DNA of 64,000 nucleotides. Source: Pseudomonadota bacterium (GTDB taxonomy: Bacteria > Bdellovibrionota > UBA1018 > CAIMNF01). The notes below the pieces were generated by a model, which saw only the letters and a list, made by a program, of their open reading frames with translations, did not search any database and was not told the origin of the DNA. The stretch lies in NCBI GenBank assembly GCA_027491115.1, contig JAIXWV010000011.1:1-64000 (forward strand), in the 5' to 3' direction. Within the stretch, counting starts at the first letter, position 1. Each line of letters begins with the position of its first letter. This document shows, in pieces, positions 9,017 to 17,519 of the stretch. The position numbers and the translations under genes were made by a program.

Positions 9017-9490
9017 TCAAAGGCAGTTTTTCCGCATCACCAAATGATCCAGGGACTGATAGACCGATGCACAACCTCTGACCTCCCGGACCTTGCCGAA
9101 GTGCAAGCGAAGGATCGCAGAATCCCGCACCGTGACCTCTTTTCCGCCCTTCCTTCCGATGTAGTGCACCTTGAGTTCGAGACGGTCTCCTGGAAGCCTA
9201 CGAACCGAGACATCCACCGGCCGATCATCCGGAATCACAAACTCGGGTTGGCGGAGACCCGGATCCGCAACCGGTGCCTCCTGCCTGGCCGGCCAGGTTT
9301 TCAATTTGAGGTCTTTCAGGCAGGCAGACTCGCCGCCTTGCCAGCGGAATCCTGACAGCTCGAGCTCGAGATAATCCTGGGCGACTTGCTGAATGTCCTC
9401 GCACTCCTCTTCGGAATACAACGACTCGACCACCACAGGACTGGCAACCCCTCCGGAGACGAAGAGGAGAGCAAGCCAGAACACCTTCAT
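9017..9490 (-). CDS. Small secreted protein of unknown function
   Basis: The protein has 157 residues with a short signal peptide (MKVFWLALLFVSGGVAS) and four cysteines in the mature part, including one two residues from the end. I do not recognise a family. The open frame extends upstream to 9571. The ATG at 9490 overlaps the stop of the upstream secreted-protein gene (ATGA) and gives a clean signal peptide, so I chose it. It is probably exported to the periplasm together with the product of the gene before it. Confidence 0.7.
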   Translation of the reverse strand: MKVFWLALLFVSGGVASPVVVESLYSEEECEDIQQVAQDYLELELSGFRWQGGESACLKDLKLKTWPARQEAPVADPGLRQPEFVIPDDRPVDVSVRRLPGDRLELKVHYIGRKGGKEVTVRDSAILRLHFGKVREVRGCASVYQSLDHLVMRKNCL

Positions 9491-10416
9491 GGCGCTTTCC
9501 CTCCCGCGGCACAGCACCAGGCACATTCGCGCTCTTGTTTGGAAAACGCTCCTGACACCGGAGTGCGACACCCGGCTCCGGTATCAATGAGGCGTTCAAC
9601 TTTCAAACGTGATGTCCCAACGCCCGTCTCCTTTTGGCCCTTTCGCAAAACCTTCTGAACACACTCGGCAAGCCCCCACTCTTGTAAAGCCTGATCCCAA
9701 AGCGATCCCGGGTGGTCTTCACTGATCAAAGACCCGAACGTCCCTTGACGGACTCTCATCCCATGACGACCTTCCCTTGAGAGAAAAATGACCGATATTT
9801 GGAACTTTGAAGAGTCCATCAACCACTCGCGACAGAGCTGTTGGGCACCCAAAGAAGCAACCCTTCCAGAAAATGCAGGGGGAACAGAAACAGCTGCGAG
9901 ACGCGCATCGATCCCGAAAGGGTCCTCACTGACCGAAGAAACGATCATCGCTTGATGGCCGAGACGAAAGACATCTCCACCCATCAAAGATGAACCAGCC
10001 GCAACCTCCTGGACACACCCGGGCCTATTCTGGAGACCAATCATTTCATAGGAACGGCGGACAAACCCTTCGCTGCCTTCGGACTCCATCTCAGCCCGGA
10101 GCTCCTCCAAAACAGGACGATTCATCTGGCAGCCTCCGGTCAGAACCGCAGCAGCCATTCGGGCTCCGACCAACAGGTCACGGTGATCTGGTAACCCGCG
10201 AGACGGCCTCTCCTTGATCGAGACTGGGCCCTCGATCCGACACACTCGCTTGCTACTCAAGACTTGATCCCACTGCCTTTCGATGGAATTCCCCAGCCTA
10301 CCCTGTTTCGATTTGCAAACTGACTCACAAGACAAGGCGGGCTCTGCTCGAGCAAGAGATCCCCACCCGAGTAAACCCGACACAGCCAACACGGAAACCC
10401 AAGAAAATCGCCCCAT
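9487..10416 (-). CDS. Secreted cysteine-containing protein, unknown function
   Basis: The protein has 309 residues with a signal peptide ending near residue 24 (ARA/EPALSCESVCKSK). Cysteines are frequent, and the C-terminus ends in a CAWCCAAGG cluster. A GGDVFRLGHQAMIVSS segment loosely recalls the His region of NlpC/P60- or CHAP-like hydrolases, but I cannot point to a matching catalytic cysteine block, so I assign no function. It begins 36 bases after valS and overlaps the next secreted-protein gene by 4 bases, so the two are probably co-expressed. Confidence 0.7.
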   Translation of the reverse strand: MGRFSWVSVLAVSGLLGWGSLARAEPALSCESVCKSKQGRLGNSIERQWDQVLSSKRVCRIEGPVSIKERPSRGLPDHRDLLVGARMAAAVLTGGCQMNRPVLEELRAEMESEGSEGFVRRSYEMIGLQNRPGCVQEVAAGSSLMGGDVFRLGHQAMIVSSVSEDPFGIDARLAAVSVPPAFSGRVASLGAQQLCREWLMDSSKFQISVIFLSREGRHGMRVRQGTFGSLISEDHPGSLWDQALQEWGLAECVQKVLRKGQKETGVGTSRLKVERLIDTGAGCRTPVSGAFSKQERECAWCCAAGGKAP

Positions 10417-10452
10417 CTGAATCAGTTTAACATGAAGCGACTCAGGCTCGCG

Positions 10453-13110
10453 TCAAGCTTTTTGGTCAGGACCGTACTCCACCGCGATTACACTGAATTC
10501 GTTGAGTGCCGCACCGGAATCGAGTTCCCAATCCAAGTGCTCGACTTTCGTGGCGCCGAGCACGTCAGACAGGACCGGCAACAGGGCCTCTTGGCTGATC
10601 GGGGCCGCTTTCAGCACGAGTCGGGTGACGGGCCGGGCGATCGAAACCTTCGAGAGGGTTTTTTGATGGTTAATGGCACTCAAAGCGGCCATGGCGGCAT
10701 CAAAGCTCACTGTCTTTCCTTCCGGAATCCCCTCGAAGTCCCCGGCCGACGGGAAGGAGGTCAGGTGGACACTCCCCTCTCCCCCAAAATCGAATCCCCA
10801 GACCTCCTCGGTCGTGTAAGGAAGAAAGGGAGCAAACGCCCTCAAAAACACCCTCAGACCGAAACGGGACGCATGAACCGCGGATGCTTTTTTCTGGAGC
10901 GCCTCTACTCCGGTTTTATCGCCCCAGGTGCGGGATTTCACCAACTCGAGATAAGTGTCGGTGAAGTTGGACCAGAAAAACTTCTCCATCTCCATCAAGG
11001 CTTGAGCGGGCTCGAACTCTTCGAACGAGCGGGCAGCCGCTTCCGCCTGGACCTTCAGCTTGGAAAGAAACGCCAGGTCGAGGGGCTCCGTCACCGTTCC
11101 CTCGACGGCGCTGTTCGAGAGGACGAACTTGCCAGCATTGAAAAGCTTCATGGCCAAGCGACGGCCGATCTTCATCACCCCCGGATCGAATGCGGTATCC
11201 ACTCCGTAACGGGCAAGCCCCGCCCAATACCGCACGGAATCCGCTCCGAACTCGTCGATGAATTGGGCCGGTGTCACCACGTTTCCTTTGGACTTGGACA
11301 TTTTCTTACGATCTGGATCAAGCACCCAACCCGAGATCATGATGTGCTTCCAAGGAATCTTCTCTTCGTGAAGCATCGCTTTTGCTATGGTGTAAAACGC
11401 CCAAGTTCGGATGATCTCGTGGGACTGCGGACGCATGTCCATCGGGAAAATCTTCTTGTGACGGGAGGGGTTCAGCTCCCACTGCGATCCGAGCTGCGGA
11501 GTCAGCGACGAAGTGAACCAGGTATCGAACACATCGGCTTCGCCGATGAATCCGCCGGCCTTCCCGCGTTGCTCCTCGCGATACCCTGCGGGCACGTCCG
11601 TCATCGGATCGACCGGGAGTTGCTCTTTGGAAGGCACCAGAGGACGCGAATGATCGACCATCCCCCGCTCATCGAGTGGATACCAGACCGGGATACTGAC
11701 TCCGAAGAATCGCTGCCGGCTCACGCACCAATCGATACTCAGGTTCTCGGTCCAGTTCTTGAACCGGGAATACATGAATTCCGGATGCCACTGCACCTTC
11801 GAACCGAATTCGATGATCTTGTCTTTCTTGTCGACCAGCTTCACGAACCACTGGCGCGTGGTCATGATCTCGACGGGGCGATCGCCTTTTTCATAGAATT
11901 TGACGGCATGTTGGATGGGCTTCGGAGGAGCCTTCAAAGCCCCCGACGCCTGGAGCAACTCCACGACCAGCTTCTGGGCCTGCTTGACCGTCTTACCTTT
12001 GATTTTTTCATAGTTTTCGTTGGCGGAAACCGGATCCACAGACGGGAAGCCCTCGGACCCGAAGGTCACAGGTTGCAAACGTCCGTCCCGTCCGATGATT
12101 TGGCGGAGGGCGAGCTTCTGCTCGCGCCACCACTGCACGTCGGTCTGGTCACCGAAGGTACAAACCATCAGGATCCCCGTTCCCTTCTCGGGATTCACGA
12201 GCTCGCTGGCAAAAATTGGGATCCTAGCACCGAACAGCGGACTGATCGCAGTCTTACCGATCAGTGCTCGGTATCGCTCGTCGGTGGGATGGGTTGCGAT
12301 CCCCACGCAGGCCGGAAGGAGTTCAGGCCGGGTCGTTGCGATCACGAAACTGCCACCTCCCTCGACTTTGAATTCCACATCATGGAATGCACCCGGGATT
12401 TCACGGTCCTCGAGCTCGGCTTGAGCGACCGCGGTCTGGAAATCGGTGTCCCAAAGGGTCGGCGCCTCGACCTGGACCATTTCTTTTTTCTGGAACAGAT
12501 CGAGGAAGCTCAACTGGGCGATGCGACGGGAATTCTCGTCGATCGTGGCATATTCGAGATTCCAGTCGACTGACAGCCCGATGTCACTCCAGAGCTTTTT
12601 GAATAGCTTCTCGTCCTCGACCGTGAGCTTGTGGCAATGCTCGATGAAATTCCGGCGGGACAGAGACCGCTGCGGGATCTTTTTCGCCTCGAGTTCCTTC
12701 TCCGTCATGGTGGACAGGATGGGAGGAAGGTCGAGACCCGCCTCATAAGGGACGGATGCGTCGCAACGGATGTGAAAAAAGTTTTGAACCCGGCGCTCGG
12801 TCGGGAGTCCGTTGTCATCCCAGCCCATGGGATAAAACACGTTCTTCCCCTTCATGCGCTGGTAACGGGCGAGAATATCAGTCTGGGTGTAGCTGAAGAT
12901 GTGCCCGACGTGAAGGGATCCGGAGACCGTGGGAGGAGGGGTATCGACTGCGAACACTGGGCGCGAATCATTCTCACGGTATTGGTAGGTTCCAGCGTCG
13001 GACCATTTCTTTTGCAAGCGTCCTTCCACCTCCTTGAATTCGAGATTCTTTGGGAGGGATTGAAGATCCAGGCCGTTCACCTGGGGAAAGGATTTTGATA
13101 GGTTTGGCAT
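10453..13110 (-). CDS. valS: Valyl-tRNA synthetase, archaeal/short type
   Basis: This class Ia synthetase charges tRNA-Val. The HIGH-type signature is SGSLHVGHIFSYTQTD near residue 62, followed by GWDDNGLPTERRVQN. The KMSKS loop is DRKKMSKSKGNVV near residue 605. The CP1 editing region lies between (ATTRPELLPACVGIATHP). At 885 residues it lacks the C-terminal coiled-coil tRNA arm common in bacterial ValRS. Its motif wording resembles the ValRS group shared by archaea, rickettsiae and some other bacteria. A 713-codon open frame on the opposite strand is a shadow of this gene. Confidence 0.95.
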   Translation of the reverse strand: MPNLSKSFPQVNGLDLQSLPKNLEFKEVEGRLQKKWSDAGTYQYRENDSRPVFAVDTPPPTVSGSLHVGHIFSYTQTDILARYQRMKGKNVFYPMGWDDNGLPTERRVQNFFHIRCDASVPYEAGLDLPPILSTMTEKELEAKKIPQRSLSRRNFIEHCHKLTVEDEKLFKKLWSDIGLSVDWNLEYATIDENSRRIAQLSFLDLFQKKEMVQVEAPTLWDTDFQTAVAQAELEDREIPGAFHDVEFKVEGGGSFVIATTRPELLPACVGIATHPTDERYRALIGKTAISPLFGARIPIFASELVNPEKGTGILMVCTFGDQTDVQWWREQKLALRQIIGRDGRLQPVTFGSEGFPSVDPVSANENYEKIKGKTVKQAQKLVVELLQASGALKAPPKPIQHAVKFYEKGDRPVEIMTTRQWFVKLVDKKDKIIEFGSKVQWHPEFMYSRFKNWTENLSIDWCVSRQRFFGVSIPVWYPLDERGMVDHSRPLVPSKEQLPVDPMTDVPAGYREEQRGKAGGFIGEADVFDTWFTSSLTPQLGSQWELNPSRHKKIFPMDMRPQSHEIIRTWAFYTIAKAMLHEEKIPWKHIMISGWVLDPDRKKMSKSKGNVVTPAQFIDEFGADSVRYWAGLARYGVDTAFDPGVMKIGRRLAMKLFNAGKFVLSNSAVEGTVTEPLDLAFLSKLKVQAEAAARSFEEFEPAQALMEMEKFFWSNFTDTYLELVKSRTWGDKTGVEALQKKASAVHASRFGLRVFLRAFAPFLPYTTEEVWGFDFGGEGSVHLTSFPSAGDFEGIPEGKTVSFDAAMAALSAINHQKTLSKVSIARPVTRLVLKAAPISQEALLPVLSDVLGATKVEHLDWELDSGAALNEFSVIAVEYGPDQKA

Positions 13111-13178
13111 GGAGCGAGCCTAACACGAGGCCCACCCTCCCGCAAAAAGATCACCCAAAGTGAAGCGGCGCAACAAAA

Positions 13179-13958
13179 TCAATACAGACAATTGGCCCGG
13201 TGCTGATCATTCAGCATCAGTGTGCGCTTGGTGTGCCCTTGGTTACCGTCGAATCCGACGGACGGGTACATCACTGCCTCCAGGTAATCATCTGGGGCAT
13301 CGGAACAACCTGAACCTGTGCAGGAATGATCGAGGCCAAGCATATGACCCAACTCATGGAGAACGATGGTCTGGAGATCGGGCACGGGAAGGCCGGTTCC
13401 AAAGAAGTGCTGATAGTTGATCTCCATTAAGGCGGAAAAATACATGGGATAAGTGGAGTTGGCCGTCCGAGAAGGGCATGTGCTGGTCAGACCGATCACC
13501 GACGAACCGTAAGGCCAATTAGAGGTCACTTTATAGATCATGATGTGTCGAGTAAATCCGCGAGAGTTCACCGCTTGTTGACCACAAACCGTCCGATTCG
13601 TGAGTCGAGTCCCCCCGGTGCTCACCACATCCAGTAGATTGTCCCCAGCCAAATAAAGCTGAAATCCCTTCGACTGTTGAAAAAAATCATTCCACGTTGC
13701 GATAGCGGCCTCGATTGCGCCAATCTCGGAAGGAGTAAAGTCAACCGCCTGCACGGCCAGTGGAATCGGCTTCACATTCCAATACCCCTTCAAGGTGGCT
13801 CTCTGATCATCATTCAATACGCACTCGCTGGTGAAGGTTCCGGTTTGAGGCGCGCACGCGAAAAACAGAAGGATGGCCAGGCCCTGCAACAGGCTCCTCC
13901 CAAACTTCCACTCCTTGATCCAGCGTACAGAATTCCCCAGCACCGATCCTCCACTCAA
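13179..13958 (-). CDS. Matrixin-like (M10 type) zinc metalloprotease, predicted lipoprotein
   Basis: The protein has 259 residues. The extended zinc motif HELGHMLGLDHS has ligands H201, H205 and H211 with catalytic E202, and EAVMYPSVG downstream fits a metzincin Met-turn. The N-terminus has a hydrophobic stretch and lipobox LFFAC with Cys35, so it is probably membrane-anchored by lipidation. No propeptide cysteine switch was identified. The region before the catalytic site is about 165 residues, compatible with a single metzincin domain. Substrate is unknown. It lies 68 bases upstream of valS on the same strand. Confidence 0.82.
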   Translation of the reverse strand: MSGGSVLGNSVRWIKEWKFGRSLLQGLAILLFFACAPQTGTFTSECVLNDDQRATLKGYWNVKPIPLAVQAVDFTPSEIGAIEAAIATWNDFFQQSKGFQLYLAGDNLLDVVSTGGTRLTNRTVCGQQAVNSRGFTRHIMIYKVTSNWPYGSSVIGLTSTCPSRTANSTYPMYFSALMEINYQHFFGTGLPVPDLQTIVLHELGHMLGLDHSCTGSGCSDAPDDYLEAVMYPSVGFDGNQGHTKRTLMLNDQHRANCLY

Positions 13959-14042
13959 ACAGGATCCACCCTGTTAGTGTATCATTTTTATCGGCTTTTC
14001 GGAGACGGGCATTGAGCGGTTTTTTTATCGCTGAAAAAGTGA

Positions 14043-14228
14043 TTAATTTCCGTAGCTTACGCCTATTTCTCGGGCCTCACGCAGCGGAATCCGTTCCACC
14101 ACAATGGTGGAACTGGCCTGAATGCCGAGTCGGGGTAGATGAATTCGGGGGAACCGAAATTCCAGAAGAGACCCGAGTGCCATCACAGAAAAAAGGATGA
14201 AATAAAGTGATAATTTTTTTGATGGCAT
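14043..14228 (-). CDS. Possible small membrane or secreted protein (61 aa)
   Basis: Between the metalloprotease gene and lipB there are about 340 bases without an assured gene. This short frame is the only credible candidate: it has an ATG at 14228 with a purine-rich GAAGGGA just upstream and an N-terminal hydrophobic segment (LSLYFILFSVMALGSLL) followed by a charged tail. No family is recognised. An overlapping frame at 14077-14259 is less convincing. I see no clear hairpin terminator or repeat in the remaining bases. Confidence 0.3.
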   Translation of the reverse strand: MPSKKLSLYFILFSVMALGSLLEFRFPRIHLPRLGIQASSTIVVERIPLREAREIGVSYGN

Positions 14229-14298
14229 GCATTCCCTTCCCCGCTTCCGATTTTAACAAGCTGCGTGTAAAAAAATGAAGGAAAAAGTGAGGGGTGAG

Positions 14299-14970
14299 TC
14301 AGGATTTTGTGAACTGGTCGGCGATCAATTGCGGAAGCATAGCGAACGCGTGCGACTGCTCAGAAACCGGAAGGTCGGTCAACAGGAAGTCGGGCAAGGC
14401 TCCGGAAAGACCACAGGGGTTGATCCCAGCAAACGCTCTCGAATCCGGAATTGCATTCAAAGCAAAACCACTGCTCGTATAGCCATCTCGAATTTTGATA
14501 CCGATGGACACGAGTTTTCCCCGATCTGTCCAGATCCCGAGCCGATCACCCTCTTCGATAGTGAGAGGTGAACGATACCCCTGTGCCACCCGCTTCACCC
14601 GATCCAGAATGCCCATGACCGCGGAGCGAACGCCGCGGGGATCTCCGGTGAATGACTCGAGCGAAGTGAGCACGAACCCCACCCATTGCCCCGGACCATG
14701 CCAAGTCTCATTCCCGCCTCTCTGGCCCGGAACCAGATCCACCCCGGGCCCCGATTGAGAGCGGAGCCGGTCGAGATCCGCACTTCCCTGCCTCGCCCCG
14801 AGGGTCAAAGTCGGCGGGAGCTCGGCAAACAACAACGCACTCTCACCAGTCCCTCGGATACGAACTAATTCGCGCTCTTGAAGAGAAAGGAGGTCCGAAA
14901 ACCGGAAGGGCCGGTCCGGATGATGCCGCTCAATAGAGACGGACCACATCGCCTTCCTGGAAGTTCCCAC
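14299..14970 (-). CDS. lipB: Octanoyl-[ACP]:protein N-octanoyltransferase
   Basis: LipB moves octanoyl groups from ACP to lipoyl domains, the first step of lipoate attachment. Conserved blocks are RGGNETWHGPGQWVGF (residues 84-99), GKLVSIGIKI with catalytic Lys152, and GINPCGL with catalytic Cys186. Length is 223. The frame's first ATG at 14970 lies inside the CsgG-like gene (41-base overlap); the ATG at 14949 is an alternative. lipA is not in the window. The fit to family blocks is good, though the sequence is somewhat divergent (YTSSGFALN where FHGLALN is usual). Confidence 0.88.
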   Translation of the reverse strand: MGTSRKAMWSVSIERHHPDRPFRFSDLLSLQERELVRIRGTGESALLFAELPPTLTLGARQGSADLDRLRSQSGPGVDLVPGQRGGNETWHGPGQWVGFVLTSLESFTGDPRGVRSAVMGILDRVKRVAQGYRSPLTIEEGDRLGIWTDRGKLVSIGIKIRDGYTSSGFALNAIPDSRAFAGINPCGLSGALPDFLLTDLPVSEQSHAFAMLPQLIADQFTKS

Positions 14971-15913
14971 CGGTGTGGATCACGGCCATGGCACTATCCG
15001 TACCAATGAACTCACTGACCTCCAGTGTTCCCTTCAGGAACCCTTCTGAACGACCGAGAAACGCGCGGGTGACTGGGTCGATGATTTCTTCTCCCGGTGA
15101 AAGCACTTTCAGGATATCACCTGCCAGGATTCCCGATGCTTTACCGGCATTGATGTACACTTTACTGCCAACGATCTTGGCGATCCGACCCTGCCAGTCC
15201 ATTTTTTCGAGGGAAATAACTGCATCTGGGATTAATTTACGCACTGCCTCGTAAATGGCTTCTTTCGCGAGTTCAGTCCTGGCCTCTTTGTTAGCAAGAG
15301 TATCCTCGTCAAAGGCCACCCTTGTAGAAGCGGTAGCACTTGCAGTGCGCTTATAGGAGGATACCTCCCGACCCGATACTACATCGAATACCTTCATCTC
15401 GACGTCCACACCGACCCAGCTCTCGGCCTGTCTGAAAATACCGACTTCCTCGCGATCCTGACGGAAGGTGATCTTCGAGACCCTTCCAAGAATCACCGCT
15501 GAAACTCCGAATCGACGTCCTTCCCGAACGAGCTGCGTGGTTTGAACCCGGTCTCCGTCCACGAAGTCCTTCGTCACGGCTGCTATCATTTTTTCTTCCG
15601 GGAACAACACATGCCGCCCGAGCTCAAGTTCGCGCTTGAACTCCTCGCTGGCAAAGGTGCCGATACTGTCATCTCCCACGGGCGTATCGTTCCAGAAGCC
15701 GAGCACGAGGACCCTCTTCTTCGGCCCCTTCAGTCGCTCGGGCCCACCAGGGGATGCGGATCGCCCCCCCTCTTCCTGCTCATAATAGCCGGAAGGAGTC
15801 TCCTCATAGAACTCGCGGTCGCGCCTCCGGTCATGGGCCCGGACACAGGCGCTCAACGCAAAACAGAACAACACCGGACTCAGGAGCCAGACGGACGGGT
15901 TCTTCGGCCTCAT
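14930..15913 (-). CDS. CsgG/FlgT-related outer-membrane lipoprotein
   Basis: This 327-residue protein has lipobox LSAC (Cys23) after a hydrophobic signal. After a low-complexity linker, residues 70-230 resemble the CsgG/curli-assembly type fold: RVLVLGFWNDTPVGDDSIG, a helix, SAVILGRVSKI and VKVFDVVSGREV-like strands. The C-terminal 90 residues (GSKVYINAGKASGILAGDIL and GTLEVSEFIGTDSAMAVI) resemble the FlgT C-terminal domain. A structural role in the outer membrane or envelope is likely. No curli or flagellar genes lie nearby. It sits between an outer-membrane protein gene and lipB. Confidence 0.75.
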   Translation of the reverse strand: MRPKNPSVWLLSPVLFCFALSACVRAHDRRRDREFYEETPSGYYEQEEGGRSASPGGPERLKGPKKRVLVLGFWNDTPVGDDSIGTFASEEFKRELELGRHVLFPEEKMIAAVTKDFVDGDRVQTTQLVREGRRFGVSAVILGRVSKITFRQDREEVGIFRQAESWVGVDVEMKVFDVVSGREVSSYKRTASATASTRVAFDEDTLANKEARTELAKEAIYEAVRKLIPDAVISLEKMDWQGRIAKIVGSKVYINAGKASGILAGDILKVLSPGEEIIDPVTRAFLGRSEGFLKGTLEVSEFIGTDSAMAVIHTGGNFQEGDVVRLY

Positions 15914-15930
15914 CTGGTACAGAGTAACAC

Positions 15931-16992
15931 TTAGAACTGGAGATTCATCCCGAAATTCAATGCATAGACCGAGGCGGTCGAAACCTGGCCTTGGGCAAAT
16001 AGATCAAAGGGCCCGAGCGGAAGCGAAGCTCCAGCCAAATACCTGAGCTGGACCAGGTTGGGCGATGTGCCGTTTGACGCTCCAGCTACAGTAGCCGTCC
16101 CGGTGAATACCGTGGTCCCAGCTTGAGTTCCCACCACCGGTCCGGTTGAGCCTCCTGTGAGCTTACTCGATCCGAAATTGAAATCGACTCCAAGACCGGT
16201 GAATACGTTCAAGACCCAAAGCAGACGCACTCCGGTCGTGACCTGGTTGGTGAGACTGACCACAGTAGAAGTGACCCCGATGTCGACATTGCTGTTCCAG
16301 ACCATGTCCACCCCACCACCGGACTGAGTGAGATTGAAGGGGGTCCGATAGGTGGCATCGAAGGAGGAATAAGTGAGACCGCTCGTAATCCGGAACCCGT
16401 TGAACCGGATGAGGGGCGTCCAGTCTTTTGGGGTGTACATCTGATACCCGAACCCAAGTGAGGCTTGCATCGACTGGAGACTGATTCCCTTTCCGATCCA
16501 GGAAGACAAATCCATCGAGTAAAATGAACCCCCAATCGAGAGTCTCGACGGATCGACTGGCCACGCGATTTTGATGTTCCTGGCCGGGATCATGACGGTC
16601 ACGCCAGTTTTCGCCCCCACTCCAATGGGCGGAAGCTGGTTCGCCGGAACACTGATCCCACTCGAGATACTGGAGCTCGAACCCAGTGCCAGCGCCATAC
16701 TGCCTCCCAACCCAAGGAGGATCTTGTCACTCGAGGTTTGGACCCCAGGCGCCAGGTAAGAACGGGCGGAGCCAGCGTTCGCATTTCCGACGGCCTCCAG
16801 GAAACTTTCTTGATTCGCAGAACTGGCGATCGAGGTGTTGAAAGATGACTCAAGGGAATCCGCCAGGGAGTCGAGTGCGGCTTGAATGCCTGCCCCGCCA
16901 TTCGGGTACGCCCGATTGGTGATGTCCAAAGTGAAGGCATAGGAGTCGAACGAAACGGCGCAGAGCAAGAAAACAACGGGAATGAGCTTCAT
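15931..16992 (-). CDS. Predicted outer-membrane beta-barrel protein
   Basis: The protein has 353 residues with a signal peptide (MKLIPVVFLLCAVSFDSYA). From about residue 90 the sequence alternates polar and hydrophobic residues in strand-like blocks and ends in NFGMNLQF, with the terminal phenylalanine typical of BAM-dependent barrels. I do not recognise a family. A serine/alanine-rich stretch (residues 35-75) precedes the barrel-like part. It ends 17 bases before the CsgG-like lipoprotein gene, so the two may be co-transcribed. Confidence 0.72.
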   Translation of the reverse strand: MKLIPVVFLLCAVSFDSYAFTLDITNRAYPNGGAGIQAALDSLADSLESSFNTSIASSANQESFLEAVGNANAGSARSYLAPGVQTSSDKILLGLGGSMALALGSSSSISSGISVPANQLPPIGVGAKTGVTVMIPARNIKIAWPVDPSRLSIGGSFYSMDLSSWIGKGISLQSMQASLGFGYQMYTPKDWTPLIRFNGFRITSGLTYSSFDATYRTPFNLTQSGGGVDMVWNSNVDIGVTSTVVSLTNQVTTGVRLLWVLNVFTGLGVDFNFGSSKLTGGSTGPVVGTQAGTTVFTGTATVAGASNGTSPNLVQLRYLAGASLPLGPFDLFAQGQVSTASVYALNFGMNLQF

Positions 16993-17055
16993 ATCCCCTA
17001 ATCGGTCGAACCCCCCGAGCGCTTGAAACCGGCTTAGGCCTTACCCTTGCGTCAA

Positions 17056-17075
17056 GATGTACCCTTTGTTACATC
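17056..17075. promoter_or_regulatory. Inverted repeat in divergent promoter region
   Basis: GATGTA and TACATC form 6-base arms around an 8-base spacer, 6 bases upstream of the EVE gene ATG and in the 89-base gap shared with the outer-membrane protein gene. This could be an operator or chance; no factor can be named. Confidence 0.3.
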
Positions 17076-17081
17076 CGAACC

Positions 17082-17519
17082 ATGCCGAAGACGTTTCTGC
17101 TCAAATCCGAACCCGAGGTCTATTCCATCGACCGTCTGATGCGGGAAAAGAGAACCAACTGGGACCATGTCCGGAACTTCCAGGCTAGGAATGTCCTTCG
17201 ATCCTGCAAAGAGGGCGACCTCGCCCTGATCTACCACAGCAATGACGACCGTGCTGTCGTCGGTGTGTCCCGCGTGGTTCGGGAAGCTTATCCCGACCCG
17301 GATCCTGAGCATGCCGGGGATTGGTCACAAATCGATGTGGCCTTTGTGATGAAGCTGAAAAAGACCGTGACTCTGGCCGAGATCAAGAACACTCCGGAGC
17401 TCGCCGAGCTCCCCCTCATCAAGCAATCGCGTTTGTCTTGCATGGAGATCGGGAAAAAAGAATTCGAATTCATCCTGAAAATGGGAGAATCATGGGCCGA
17501 TTTTCGAAAGCTCAAGTAG
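17082..17519 (+). CDS. EVE domain protein (THYN1-like)
   Basis: This 145-residue single EVE domain has the hallmarks LLKSEPEVYSIDRL, WDHVRNFQARNVLR, GDLALIYHSNDDRAVVG and the C-terminal LPLIKQSRLSC block. EVE domains are relatives of YTH and PUA folds and are proposed to bind modified nucleobases in RNA or DNA. A cellular role in this lineage is unknown. It starts at an ATG at 17082 and its end overlaps the ferritin-like gene by 28 bases, so the two are probably co-transcribed. Confidence 0.9.
   Translation: MPKTFLLKSEPEVYSIDRLMREKRTNWDHVRNFQARNVLRSCKEGDLALIYHSNDDRAVVGVSRVVREAYPDPDPEHAGDWSQIDVAFVMKLKKTVTLAEIKNTPELAELPLIKQSRLSCMEIGKKEFEFILKMGESWADFRKLK

Noticed and set aside
10432-12573. 713-codon open frame on the plus strand
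   Set aside because: It is antisense to valS, whose motifs are unmistakable. The long frame is a codon-bias shadow.
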